NCBI GenBank assembly: GCA_014584705.1 | Contig: JACTMJ010000025.1 | Coordinates: forward strand, 1 to 39,069 | Length of the DNA stretch: 39,069 nucleotides | From: Acidobacteriota bacterium | GTDB taxonomy: Bacteria > Acidobacteriota > Terriglobia > Bryobacterales > Bryobacteraceae | Reading direction: 5' to 3' | Part shown: one piece after another, positions 23,895-31,906 of the stretch | Layout: each line of letters starts with the position of its first letter | How positions within the stretch are numbered: position 1 is the stretch's first letter | Program-made: the position numbers and the translations under genes | Notes under the pieces: generated by a model | Databases searched by the model: none | Seen by the model: only the letters and a program-made list of their open reading frames with translations | What the model was told of the DNA's origin: nothing

Positions 23895-24641
23895 TTAGCG
23901 GCCGATGGCGAGGCGGAAGGCGAGTTTATCGGGGAGGCCCGCGTCGAGAATCTTGCGCTGCGCGGAGGCGATATCGTACTCCACCCGGTGCATCGTGTAG
24001 AGCTTGCTGTCGCTGTCGAAGACGGCGTATGCGGCGCGCGGATCCTGATCTCGAGGCTGGCCGACACTGCCGGGGTTGAGCAGGTAGTACGAGTCTTCTT
24101 CGATCATGATCGACTCGGTATCATGCGGCATGGGTCGCGGAATCTCCATGACGTAACCCCGGAGGATGCGGAATCCCCCTTGCAAATGCGTGTGCCCGAA
24201 AAATACGACCCCGCTTTGCAGTTGGCCGTTTAGATGCCCCGCATCGCCGCTGGTGATGATGTATTCGTCTTCGTCGATGGGCGAGCCATGGCAAATCTGA
24301 AAGCCATTGACCGCGACCGGCCCTTTGGGCAGATTGCGGAGATAGTCCACCGTTTCCGCTTGCAACTGGTGAAGCGTCCAATAGGTAGCGTCGCGGGCGG
24401 CTTGATTAAACCAGTCGAGATTCTCCCCCAGGGCCACCGCCTTATCGTGGTTGCCCCGGATAACCACGTTTGAGATGGCCTTGATTCGCTCGGTAACTGG
24501 TTCCGGATCTGCGCCATAGCCCACGAGATCGCCCAGGCAGAGCACCCGATCAACTGCGGGATAACGGCGCCTCGCATCGGCCACAACGGCATCGAGTGCC
24601 TCAAGATTGGCGTGGATGTCGCTCAGCAGCAAGTAAAGCAT
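23895..24641 (-). CDS. Calcineurin-like metallophosphoesterase (YfcE/MJ0936 type)
   Basis: A cytosolic phosphodiesterase or phosphatase of 248 residues. The two-metal site is complete: LLSDIHANLEAL, GDLVGYGADP, IRGNHDKAV, CHGSP and FFGHTH. A C-terminal segment (LLNPGSVGQPRDQDPRAAYA) is the family's usual end. Such proteins hydrolyse bis-pNPP in vitro; the cell substrate is generally unknown. The ATG at 24641, with AAGGGAA upstream, gives MLYLLLSDIHAN, the common start; an in-frame ATG at 24707 would add 22 residues without homology. It is divergent from the protein kinase and upstream of the structured element on its own strand's downstream side. Confidence 0.88.
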   Translation of the reverse strand: MLYLLLSDIHANLEALDAVVADARRRYPAVDRVLCLGDLVGYGADPEPVTERIKAISNVVIRGNHDKAVALGENLDWFNQAARDATYWTLHQLQAETVDYLRNLPKGPVAVNGFQICHGSPIDEDEYIITSGDAGHLNGQLQSGVVFFGHTHLQGGFRILRGYVMEIPRPMPHDTESIMIEEDSYYLLNPGSVGQPRDQDPRAAYAVFDSDSKLYTMHRVEYDIASAQRKILDAGLPDKLAFRLAIGR

Positions 24642-24836
24642 GCGACCCGAGTTCCCTTGCGAACTGATATTAGCCGGAGACGGAGACAACCCATAACCAT
24701 GGAACACGTCAACTCATGCACTCAAATGGGAAAACGACCCAATCCGGCAAGCGCCAACGTATACTTCATTGTAGTCGCTAAGGTCATGGCCGTCCCAACA
24801 TAACAGGACTATTGCCATTGGCCTGCCGGTACCATG

Positions 24837-24858
24837 CTGGACCGCAATTGCGATCCAG
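24837..24858. promoter_or_regulatory. 22-bp palindrome upstream of the kinase gene
   Basis: CTGGA-c-CGCAA meets TTGCG-a-TCCAG in a 22-bp palindrome with a single mismatched pair, 32 bases before the kinase ATG. The size and symmetry fit a dimeric repressor site, or a leader hairpin. The 249-base gap 24642-24890 contains no gene; nothing else in it stands out. Confidence 0.4.
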
Positions 24859-24890
24859 ATGCGCGAGGATAGCCGCTAAACTGGAGTTTC

Positions 24891-26564
24891 ATGGCCACCT
24901 GGGGTTCAGACGAATCCGCGCGACGCGTTCGGGTCAAGTCAGACTCCGCGTCCGGTTCGATCAGCGCCTGCTTCAACCTGACGCCGTCCATGGTTCGGGA
25001 CGCGCTTGTCCGCTTGCGCTCGATCGGGTGGATGTCGGTGGCGGCATCGTTCTTTTTCTTCGCCATCGCCAGGGTGATGGATTCCAGCGGTCCGGCCACG
25101 GAAGGCGAGGCGGTGGCCGTTTATGGTGCGATGGCCATCCTCGTGCTCGGCGGCGCGGCTCTTGCGGTCGTCTCAAACACGTCCCGCGTGCCGGCTTTTG
25201 TGGCCTTGCGGGCCGGAGTGCTTTTTGAGTATCTCGGGGCGTTCGCGCTCGAGATGTTGCGTCTGTGTGAACTGCGTCGTCATCCGGTGTCATCGGAGCA
25301 CGACTACGCGCTGATATTGCCATGGATTGTCATCTTCGGGTTCACGATTCCCGCCAAGGCGCGTGTCGCATTCCCGATCGCGCTGGTTGCGGCATCCATG
25401 GCGCCGCTTGTTTTTGAGATCAATCGGCGCATGGGATGGGTCGGGAGCCTGGATGCCGCATCCTGGGTCATTCGCTTTGTGCCGGTCTACGTCACCGCTA
25501 TCATCACCGCCGTCCTTTCGACGAAGTTCTATTCGCTCGGCAAGAGCCTGGAGAGTGCGCGCCAGATTGGCAGCTATAAACTGACGAACCTCATCGGATC
25601 CGGCGGTATGGGGGAAGTGTGGCGGGCCGAGCACCGGATGCTTTCCCGCTGTTCCGCCATCAAGCTCATTCGGCCGGAGGTGGTCAGCGTCGCGAGCAAT
25701 GCTTCGACGAATCCGCAAACCGCGTTGACGCGCTTTGAGCGGGAGGCCCGTGCCACGGCGGCGCTGCGCAGCCCGCACAGCGTGGAGATCTACGATTTCG
25801 GCGTCACTCAGGACGGGCGCTTCTACTACGTGATGGAACTCCTCGACGGTATGGACCTGGATTCGCTGCTAAAGCGCTTCGGCCCCATTCCCGCATCGAG
25901 AGCCATCTACTTTCTGTTGCAGATCTGCGACTCGCTGAGCGAAGCGCACGATCTGGGCCTGATTCACCGCGATATCAAGCCGAAAAATATCTTCGTCTGC
26001 CGCCTGGGACGAAATTTCGACTTCGTGAAGGTGTTGGATTTTGGATTGGTGAAGCAGGTCGGCGGTGGCCGGGACCAGAGCCTCACGCAGGAAGGCACCA
26101 CCACTGGCACCCCGGCCTATCTCGCTCCGGAGGCGGCGCGCGGCTCGAAGGAGATTGACGCGCGCAGCGACATCTATTCGCTTGGCTGCGTGGCCTACTG
26201 GATGTTAACGGGGCAAACCGTATTTGAGGGTGCGACGGCCGTCGCCACCATCCTGAAACATGTCACGGAGACTCCGATTCCCCCTTCGCAACGGACGGAG
26301 AATGAAGTGCCGGCGGATCTTGAGAACGTCATCCTCCGGTGTCTCGAAAAAGAGCCGGGCCGGCGGCCTCAAACCGCGGAAGAGCTATCCGTCCTGTTGG
26401 CGCACTGCCACGACGCCCAATCCTGGCGGCGCAAGGAAGCGCGCGCGTGGTGGCAGGCACACCTGCCCGCCTCGGCGTCCGCGCATGCCTCCACCTGCGA
26501 AGTCCAGCAAATTCACGTTCAGCGGGAGCGCGAAGACGAGAGCAAAGCGGCCACACTCCTCTAG
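24891..26564 (+). CDS. Membrane Ser/Thr protein kinase with N-terminal membrane domain
   Basis: 557 residues. About six hydrophobic helices occupy residues 45-210 (AASFFFFAIARV, AVYGAMAILVLGGAALAVV, LILPWIVIFGFTIPAKARVAF, VPVYVTAIITAVLS). A cytosolic Hanks-type kinase follows: glycine loop IGSGGMGEV (235-243), ATP-binding K258 (AIKLI), E283 or E285 in RFEREARATA, HRDIKPKN (catalytic D361), DFG (383-385), GTPAYLAPE and DIYSLGCVAYWML. All catalytic residues are present. The usual PknB layout is kinase first and one helix after; here the order is reversed and the membrane part is large. No extracellular sensor domain is obvious. It has no phosphatase partner here. TGGAG precedes ATG 24891. The C-terminal 60 residues are unrelated low-complexity sequence. 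Confidence 0.9.
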   Translation: MATWGSDESARRVRVKSDSASGSISACFNLTPSMVRDALVRLRSIGWMSVAASFFFFAIARVMDSSGPATEGEAVAVYGAMAILVLGGAALAVVSNTSRVPAFVALRAGVLFEYLGAFALEMLRLCELRRHPVSSEHDYALILPWIVIFGFTIPAKARVAFPIALVAASMAPLVFEINRRMGWVGSLDAASWVIRFVPVYVTAIITAVLSTKFYSLGKSLESARQIGSYKLTNLIGSGGMGEVWRAEHRMLSRCSAIKLIRPEVVSVASNASTNPQTALTRFEREARATAALRSPHSVEIYDFGVTQDGRFYYVMELLDGMDLDSLLKRFGPIPASRAIYFLLQICDSLSEAHDLGLIHRDIKPKNIFVCRLGRNFDFVKVLDFGLVKQVGGGRDQSLTQEGTTTGTPAYLAPEAARGSKEIDARSDIYSLGCVAYWMLTGQTVFEGATAVATILKHVTETPIPPSQRTENEVPADLENVILRCLEKEPGRRPQTAEELSVLLAHCHDAQSWRRKEARAWWQAHLPASASAHASTCEVQQIHVQREREDESKAATLL

Positions 26565-26577
26565 CGGCGGCAATCCA

Positions 26578-26602
26578 TCCCATTCCGGCCTTCCGGCTGG
26601 GA
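26578..26602. terminator. Hairpin between the convergent kinase and DUF3592 genes (weak)
   Basis: TCCCA and CCGG at 26578-26588 pair with CCGG and TGGGA at 26593-26602, with a short bulge and a CCTT loop, 14 bases after the kinase stop. There is no U-tract. The position between converging genes is the main argument for a terminator. Confidence 0.3.
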
Positions 26603-26648
26603 AGCGTCCGAATCAAAGCCGTCGCGGCAACCGCGGGGTACATTCTGC

Positions 26649-27221
26649 TTAGTGGGTCGTTACCGGCCGGGAGTGGTATCGGCCCGGACGGACCGCCGGA
26701 ACTCCGGCATGATTTGATGCCGAGCGGACGACGGAGATGCCGAACGGGAAGGCGAACATGCCGAGCAGCGCGAAGACCGTTACGGAGCCCAATCCCGCTT
26801 CCCGCCGGGCGGGTTGCAACACCACTTCCGCGGGGTCGTTGGCGTTAGCCCAGACCGAAATCTGAGAGCCGGGGGCCTCCGTTTCCGTCAGCGCCGCGAA
26901 AGCGGCTGCACGGCTGTCAAACCGTCCGCGATCGAGCGCTGAGGAATAGCGCTTGCCATCCACAAAGTACACCACTTCCTGATAGACGTGATGCTCCTGA
27001 GACGGGAGTGCATTCCGGCCCGCTGGCCCGCGATTGGAAACCGCCGTCACGCCTCCGGAAGGGGAAACGCGGGCGCTCAGGACGATGGCGGAAACGGGCA
27101 TCCACCCCTCATCGGCCGTGAAAAGCCCCGCCACTTGGCGCCCCGCCATCAGCGTCAGCACCGCGCCCAGGATCACCAGCATCCAGCCCATCAACTCTAC
27201 GGTTGCTCTATGGTTCGTCAT
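26649..27221 (-). CDS. DUF3592-type membrane protein
   Basis: 190 residues with an N-terminal helix (MGWMLVILGAVLTLMAGRQV), a soluble middle and a second helix near 145-163 (VTVFALLGMFAFPFGISVV). The middle matches the DUF3592 pattern: WMPVSAIVLSARV, then YQEVVYFVDGKRYSSALDRG and PGSQISVWANANDPAEVVLQ. This is a small beta domain displayed at the membrane; its role is not known. The C-terminus is Arg/His/Pro-rich. It is convergent with the kinase (84-base gap) and divergent from the Gfo/Idh gene (178-base gap). There is nothing to tie it to either neighbour. Confidence 0.75.
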   Translation of the reverse strand: MTNHRATVELMGWMLVILGAVLTLMAGRQVAGLFTADEGWMPVSAIVLSARVSPSGGVTAVSNRGPAGRNALPSQEHHVYQEVVYFVDGKRYSSALDRGRFDSRAAAFAALTETEAPGSQISVWANANDPAEVVLQPARREAGLGSVTVFALLGMFAFPFGISVVRSASNHAGVPAVRPGRYHSRPVTTH

Positions 27222-27399
27222 CGAAGTAACCAGATCACTGCAAAACAGCCTCTGTATAGATAGGCGAAATTGGAGAGAAATCGGATCACTCGGCGTGGAA
27301 ACCGGCTGGGCTGGCCCCGGCCCGCAACCGGAATGTTTCGCTGAATTCGATACACTCTATACGGGAAAGTTGTCAAACAGATCGAAGGAGGAGTTCACA

Positions 27400-28749
27400 A
27401 TGGAAAGTCACGAATCACCCAGACCGCTCGAAACCAATGGCCGGGGTGCTGCACGCGCGGACGGCGGCGCGCAGCGGAGGGATGTGTTGAAGGCCGGGGT
27501 GGCGGGAGCGGCGGTGGCCGGCTTCCCGGCGATCCTCCGGGCGGCCGATATCGGCAAGAGCATCAAGGTTGGCCTAGTGGGCTGCGGCGGCAGGGGAACC
27601 GGTGCGGCATCGCAGGCGTTGCGCGCGGACGACTACTCCGTGCTTACCGCGGTGGCGGACGTGGATCCCGGCCGGATTGAGAAAGCGCTCGCCTCGCTCA
27701 ATCGGGTGATGAAAGACCGCGCCGCGGAAAAAGTGAAGGTGGAAGATAGCAAGAAGTATCTTGGTTTGGACGCCTACCAGAAGGTGATCGATAGCGGCGT
27801 TGATGTCGTCTTGCTGGCCACGCCGCCGGGCTTCCGGCCGATGCACTACAAGTATGCGGTGCAGGCGGGCAAGCATCTGTTTGTGGAGAAGCCGGTGGCC
27901 GTGGATGCGCCCGGCGTCCGCAGCGTCCTGGAGCAATCCCTGATCGCGCAACAAAAAGGAATCAACGTCATTGCCGGCTTCTGCTGGCGCTACAGCAACT
28001 ACATCGTCGAGACATTTGACCAGGTTCTGAAGCATGGTGCCATCGGCGATGTCGTGGCCTACTACGCCAACTACTACACCAGCCCGGTGAAGCCGATGCC
28101 ACCGGCAAGCGCGCGCCCGGCCGGCATGTCCGACGTCCAATGGCAGATCGCGAACTGGTACAACTTCGTCCACCTCTGCGGCGACGGGTTGGTGGAGCAG
28201 GCCGTGCATTCCATCGACAAAGTGTCCTGGGCGATGAAGGACCAGCCACCCGTGAGTTGCGTGGCCGTGGGCGGGCGGCAGATTCCGGCCGAAGGCGGCA
28301 ACATCTTCGACCACATGGAAATCAACTACCTCTATCCCAACGAGGTGCGCGCGTTCGTGGGCCAGCGCCAGATCCCCGGCTGCTATAACGAGAACGCCGA
28401 CTACATCATGGGGACGAAAGGCGTCTGCACCATCGGCCGCGGAACTTCGCCCAAGATCACCGGGCAAACGCAGTGGACCTTCGAGGGCAAGAAGAACGAC
28501 ATGTATCAGCACGAGCATGACGTGCTCTTCGCCGCCATCCGCCAGGGCAAAGCCCTGAACGACGGCAAACGTATGGCGGATTCCACACTGCTCGCGATCA
28601 TGGGACGGATGGCGGCCTATACCGGCCAGACCATCACCTGGGAAATGGCCATGAACAGCACCCAGCAACTCTTTCCGGATCATCTCGATTGGAATGGGAC
28701 GTTCGAGCCGACGCCGATGCCGTTGCCGGGCAAGACGAAGTTCGTCTAA
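27400..28749 (+). CDS. Gfo/Idh/MocA-family oxidoreductase, Tat-exported
   Basis: A 449-residue NAD(P)-dependent sugar-type oxidoreductase. The N-terminus has a twin-arginine signal (QRRDVLKAGVAGAAVAGFPA, ILRAAD). The Rossmann fold begins KVGLVGCGGRGTGAAS; the family EKP motif is HLFVEKPVAVD, with the catalytic Lys. Later landmarks are GFCWRYSNYI and the HLCGDGLVEQAVHSIDKVSW segment, whose His and Asp fit the usual catalytic site. Exported members carrying their own cofactor are typical of Planctomycetota and Acidobacteriota; the substrate is unknown. ATG 27400 has a full AAGGAGG 10 bases upstream, so the longer reading frame to 27034 is not the gene. A strong terminator follows at 28810, so it is monocistronic. 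Confidence 0.92.
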   Translation: MESHESPRPLETNGRGAARADGGAQRRDVLKAGVAGAAVAGFPAILRAADIGKSIKVGLVGCGGRGTGAASQALRADDYSVLTAVADVDPGRIEKALASLNRVMKDRAAEKVKVEDSKKYLGLDAYQKVIDSGVDVVLLATPPGFRPMHYKYAVQAGKHLFVEKPVAVDAPGVRSVLEQSLIAQQKGINVIAGFCWRYSNYIVETFDQVLKHGAIGDVVAYYANYYTSPVKPMPPASARPAGMSDVQWQIANWYNFVHLCGDGLVEQAVHSIDKVSWAMKDQPPVSCVAVGGRQIPAEGGNIFDHMEINYLYPNEVRAFVGQRQIPGCYNENADYIMGTKGVCTIGRGTSPKITGQTQWTFEGKKNDMYQHEHDVLFAAIRQGKALNDGKRMADSTLLAIMGRMAAYTGQTITWEMAMNSTQQLFPDHLDWNGTFEPTPMPLPGKTKFV

Positions 28750-28809
28750 GCGCAGCTTGATTTCGATTGCGGGGCTGGATCCTCAGGAGGTCCGGTCTCA
28801 GGAAGGAAC

Positions 28810-28857
28810 ACAGCCGGAGCGCGGAGCGAGTCAATCTCGCTCACGCTCCGGCTGTTT
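28810..28857 (+). terminator. Intrinsic terminator after the Gfo/Idh/MocA gene
   Basis: ACAGCCGGAGCG (28810-28821) pairs with CGCTCCGGCTGT (28844-28855), 12 perfect pairs, with an inner GCGAG/CTCGC stem, then TTTG. It starts 60 bases after the stop. A second small inverted repeat, TTGACGG/CCGTCAA (28863-28881), follows. The remaining bases to 28971 hold only the fucosidase ribosome site. Confidence 0.7.
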
Positions 28858-28971
28858 GCCGCTTGACGGACACGCCGTCAACAACCTCATCCCTACCAAG
28901 ACAAATCAAATACGAGCGCCGGAAGCCAGGGTCTGCCAGATGCTTCGCCAGGTTAGGGGAGAATAGGGAGC

Positions 28972-30669
28972 ATGCAAGGCGCTCGCGTATTCCCGTTCTT
29001 CCTCTCCGCACGGATTCCCCTGTGGGCTCATATTTGCTTCCTCCTGATTGTGGGTTGCATGGGCGTGTCAGGCGTGCCGGCTGTCGCGCAGCAGACTCCC
29101 TCCCAGGAGGGCAATCGCAACCAACCGGCTCAGGTAGATCGGTTCCGCGATCTCGGCTTCGGCATGTTCATCCACTGGGGCGTGGATACCGCGACCGGGC
29201 CCACCATCAGCCACTCTCTCGCCGGCGCGTCCAAATCGTACGCGGAGCGCTATTTCACCGAACTGCCCGGCTATTTCGCCCCGGAACGATTCGACCCGGT
29301 TGCCTGGGCACGTCTTGCGAAACTGGCCGGCATGCGCTACGTGGTTTTCACCACCAAGCACCATTCCGGCTTCTGCATGTTCCGCACCGCTTCGACGGAT
29401 TTTAACGTCATCAACACGCCGTTCGGCCGGGACCTCACCGCGGAGGTCGTGAAGGCATTCCGCGCCGAGGGAATCGCCGTCGGTTTCTACTTTTCGCCCG
29501 ACGACTTTCACTGGCTCTACCGGAACGGGAAGCAGATCGACCGCAACCGGGACGACGTTTCCCCCGCCAAAAACCCCGGACTGATGGAGCTGGATCGCGC
29601 GCAGGTTCGCGAGCTCTACACGAACTACGGCCCCGTGGATTACTTCTTCATCGACGGGCCTCCGGAAGGGCTGCGCGAGCTGGCATGGGACTTGCAGCCG
29701 GGAACGGTAGTGACCCGGGGAGCCATCGCCACCCCGGAGCAGAACATTCCCGGCGCGGCTCCCGAGGGCGCATGGGAGAGTTGCATCACCATGGGCAACT
29801 CCTGGCAATACCGCCCGGTGAATGAAAGCTACAAGTCCGCGCTTGAACTGATCGAAATGCTCGTGGAAACGCGGGCTAAGGGTGGGAATCTGCTGCTGAA
29901 TGTGGGGCCGATGCCAACTGGAGAATTGCCCCGCGAACAATCGGACCGGCTGCGCGAGATCGGCCTCTGGATGATGGCGAACCGCGACGCCATCCACGGC
30001 GTGCGCCCCTGGGTGATCACGAACGAAAACGACATCTGGTTTACGAGGGCCAAGGATAGCGACACGGTGTACGCGATCGTGGAGCAGAAGGACGAATGGA
30101 AGTGGGGAACCGAGCGCGAAATTACCCTGCTCAGCGTGAAGGCCAGCGAGAAGACCGAGGTTTCCGTGCTGGGGCAGAGCGGCGAAGTTCTCGAGTATCG
30201 CGCGGATGTCGTCCCGCGCACGACCTTCACCCAATCCGGTGAGAGGCTGAAGATCCGGGCGACGCGGGCGCAACGTTTCTACGACAACCGGCGGAGCCCG
30301 AATCCGGTGGTTCTCAAGATCACCCATGCGCTGCCGGGTTTTCTGCCTCCTCAGGTCGTGACGGCGCGGAGCGTCTGGGACAAACAGCGCGGCATCGCCA
30401 TCCTGGAGGCGGATCTGTCGCGTCTCGCCGACGGACAGAGCGTGGAGGCCCGCTTCCAGTACCGGCGCAAACAGCGCGTGGATGAACTCTATGACAATCC
30501 CGAACCGTGGGTGGATTCGGCACCCGTGCCACTTGCGAGAAATGGCCGCTTTCAGAGCACGGTGATGGGGCTCGATCCCACACGCGAATATGAGTTTCGC
30601 GCGGTCGCCGTGCATCCGCTGATCACGGTTACCGGCCAGTTGCGCGATCTGCTCCCTGGAGCGCGCTAA
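28972..30669 (+). CDS. Secreted GH29 alpha-L-fucosidase
   Basis: 565 residues. A signal segment (LWAHICFLLIVGCMGVSGVP, cut near AVAQQ) precedes a GH29 catalytic barrel: FGMFIHWGVDTATGP (68-69 His-Trp), MRYVVFTTKHHSGFCMFRT with the KHHSGF substrate-binding motif, and YFFIDGPPEG, where D228 is the predicted nucleophile. GNLLLNVGPMPTGELP is a further family hallmark. The acid/base residue is not conserved in GH29 and is left open. After about 360 come two beta domains. It releases alpha-L-fucose from glycans, presumably in the periplasm or outside. AGGGAG precedes ATG 28972. The stop overlaps that of the convergent hydrolase by four bases. No fucose permease or kinase is nearby. Confidence 0.92.
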   Translation: MQGARVFPFFLSARIPLWAHICFLLIVGCMGVSGVPAVAQQTPSQEGNRNQPAQVDRFRDLGFGMFIHWGVDTATGPTISHSLAGASKSYAERYFTELPGYFAPERFDPVAWARLAKLAGMRYVVFTTKHHSGFCMFRTASTDFNVINTPFGRDLTAEVVKAFRAEGIAVGFYFSPDDFHWLYRNGKQIDRNRDDVSPAKNPGLMELDRAQVRELYTNYGPVDYFFIDGPPEGLRELAWDLQPGTVVTRGAIATPEQNIPGAAPEGAWESCITMGNSWQYRPVNESYKSALELIEMLVETRAKGGNLLLNVGPMPTGELPREQSDRLREIGLWMMANRDAIHGVRPWVITNENDIWFTRAKDSDTVYAIVEQKDEWKWGTEREITLLSVKASEKTEVSVLGQSGEVLEYRADVVPRTTFTQSGERLKIRATRAQRFYDNRRSPNPVVLKITHALPGFLPPQVVTARSVWDKQRGIAILEADLSRLADGQSVEARFQYRRKQRVDELYDNPEPWVDSAPVPLARNGRFQSTVMGLDPTREYEFRAVAVHPLITVTGQLRDLLPGAR

Positions 30670-31664
30670 CTTAGGTGAAACTCTTCCCCGATTTCCTTCA
30701 GTGCCACTCGGTCCTCGTGGCCGCGCGCCACGCGCAGCAATCGCTCAATCGGCTCGAGCGCAGGTTCCTGGCTGAGCTGAAAAGTCTGATGATGCACCGG
30801 CATGAGGTACTCAAACCCGGCATCGGCGGCCATCGCCCAGGCTTGTTCCGGCGTGCAGTGGTAGCTGATCCACGGGTTATACGCGCCAATGGGCATGATG
30901 ACCAGGGAATGCGGCTTGCGCGAACGCAGCGCCCGGAATGCGTCGCTCTGCGCCGTATCGCCCGCGAACAGGATCGATTTGCCGTCCACGTTGATCTGAT
31001 AGCCGTTGTAGCCGCGATAGGTATCCACGCGCATGCGCGCGCCCCAGTGGTTCACTTCCGTCCCGAGCACGCTGACGGGGCCGATGCGGGTGCGGTCTCC
31101 CCAGCCCAGTTCGCGCACTTCCCGGAATTGCAGCCCCCGAACGAGGTTGCTGGTATGGCGTGCCATCAGCAGTGTCGTTTCGGGGTCCTGCAGACGGCGA
31201 AGCGACGGTATATCCAGGTGATCCATGTGGGCGTGGGAGATCAGAATCAGATCGATTGGCGGCAGGTCCTCGGGCTCTAGCGCCGAACGGAACTGGCGCT
31301 TCACTCCCACGGAAACGACGCCGAGATGGATGCCGGCATGGTCGCTGAAGATGGGGTCCGTCAGAATCGTGAAGCCGCTCACCTTGAGCAGAACGGTACT
31401 GTGCCCCAGCCAGGCTGCATGGATGCCCGTTTCGGGCCACGCGGTTGGGTCCGGAATGGAAGCGGGGTCCTGCAGCGGCCGTTGCAGATCGGAATAGAAG
31501 TTCTTCCAGAATCCGGGAGCGGCCCGGTATGCGGCATAGGCAGCCCCCGTGAGGCCCAGCGCCGTTCCCGTGGCGCCGATCAGCGTTCGCCGTTTCCAGT
31601 TACGCGCGCGCTTGCTTATCGGCCGAACCAGCGATTTCGGAATCAGGTGTGGGCTCTTCTTCAT
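30666..31664 (-). CDS. NAPE-PLD-like metallo-beta-lactamase-fold hydrolase
   Basis: 332 residues. A basic N-terminus (KRARNWKRR) and a hydrophobic helix (TLIGATGTALGLTGAAYAAY) form an N-terminal anchor. The MBL fold begins IHAAWLGHSTVLLKVSG and LTDPIFSDHAG. Metal ligands lie in SHAHMDHLD (H144, H146, D148, H149), NHWGAR (H206), AGDTA (D236) and PVHHQTF (H291 or H292). WLGHST, DPIFSD, HWGAR and IGAYNPW together match the NAPE-PLD/lactamase_B_2 group, a phospholipase D-like phosphodiesterase of N-acyl phospholipids; activity on those lipids here is inference. ATG 31664 lacks a ribosome site. A 50-codon ORF overlaps its start (31600-31752, minus), which could give coupling. Confidence 0.85.
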   Translation of the reverse strand: MKKSPHLIPKSLVRPISKRARNWKRRTLIGATGTALGLTGAAYAAYRAAPGFWKNFYSDLQRPLQDPASIPDPTAWPETGIHAAWLGHSTVLLKVSGFTILTDPIFSDHAGIHLGVVSVGVKRQFRSALEPEDLPPIDLILISHAHMDHLDIPSLRRLQDPETTLLMARHTSNLVRGLQFREVRELGWGDRTRIGPVSVLGTEVNHWGARMRVDTYRGYNGYQINVDGKSILFAGDTAQSDAFRALRSRKPHSLVIMPIGAYNPWISYHCTPEQAWAMAADAGFEYLMPVHHQTFQLSQEPALEPIERLLRVARGHEDRVALKEIGEEFHLS

Positions 31665-31906
31665 TCGCTCGCGACTGCCGCTGGAACTGCATGCCTCCAG
31701 CGTACATTCCGATCTCGATATCGGTTCTCTCCTTCCGCGGATCGCCGTGCATCGTTTCCCGCGCGGGGCTCAACGGAAACCCGGTTTGAAGCGCGGTGCG
31801 GTGGCAAATGGCTCTCGATCGCGATCTTCTCCCATTGTTACCCGGATGCGCCGCTCGGCGCACGTTTCGCGTCGCCGCCCGCGGAGCGTGCCATGATAAA
31901 AACACA

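Noticed and set aside
29068-30615. 515-codon minus-strand frame in the fucosidase
   Set aside because: Antisense shadow of a motif-complete GH29 enzyme.
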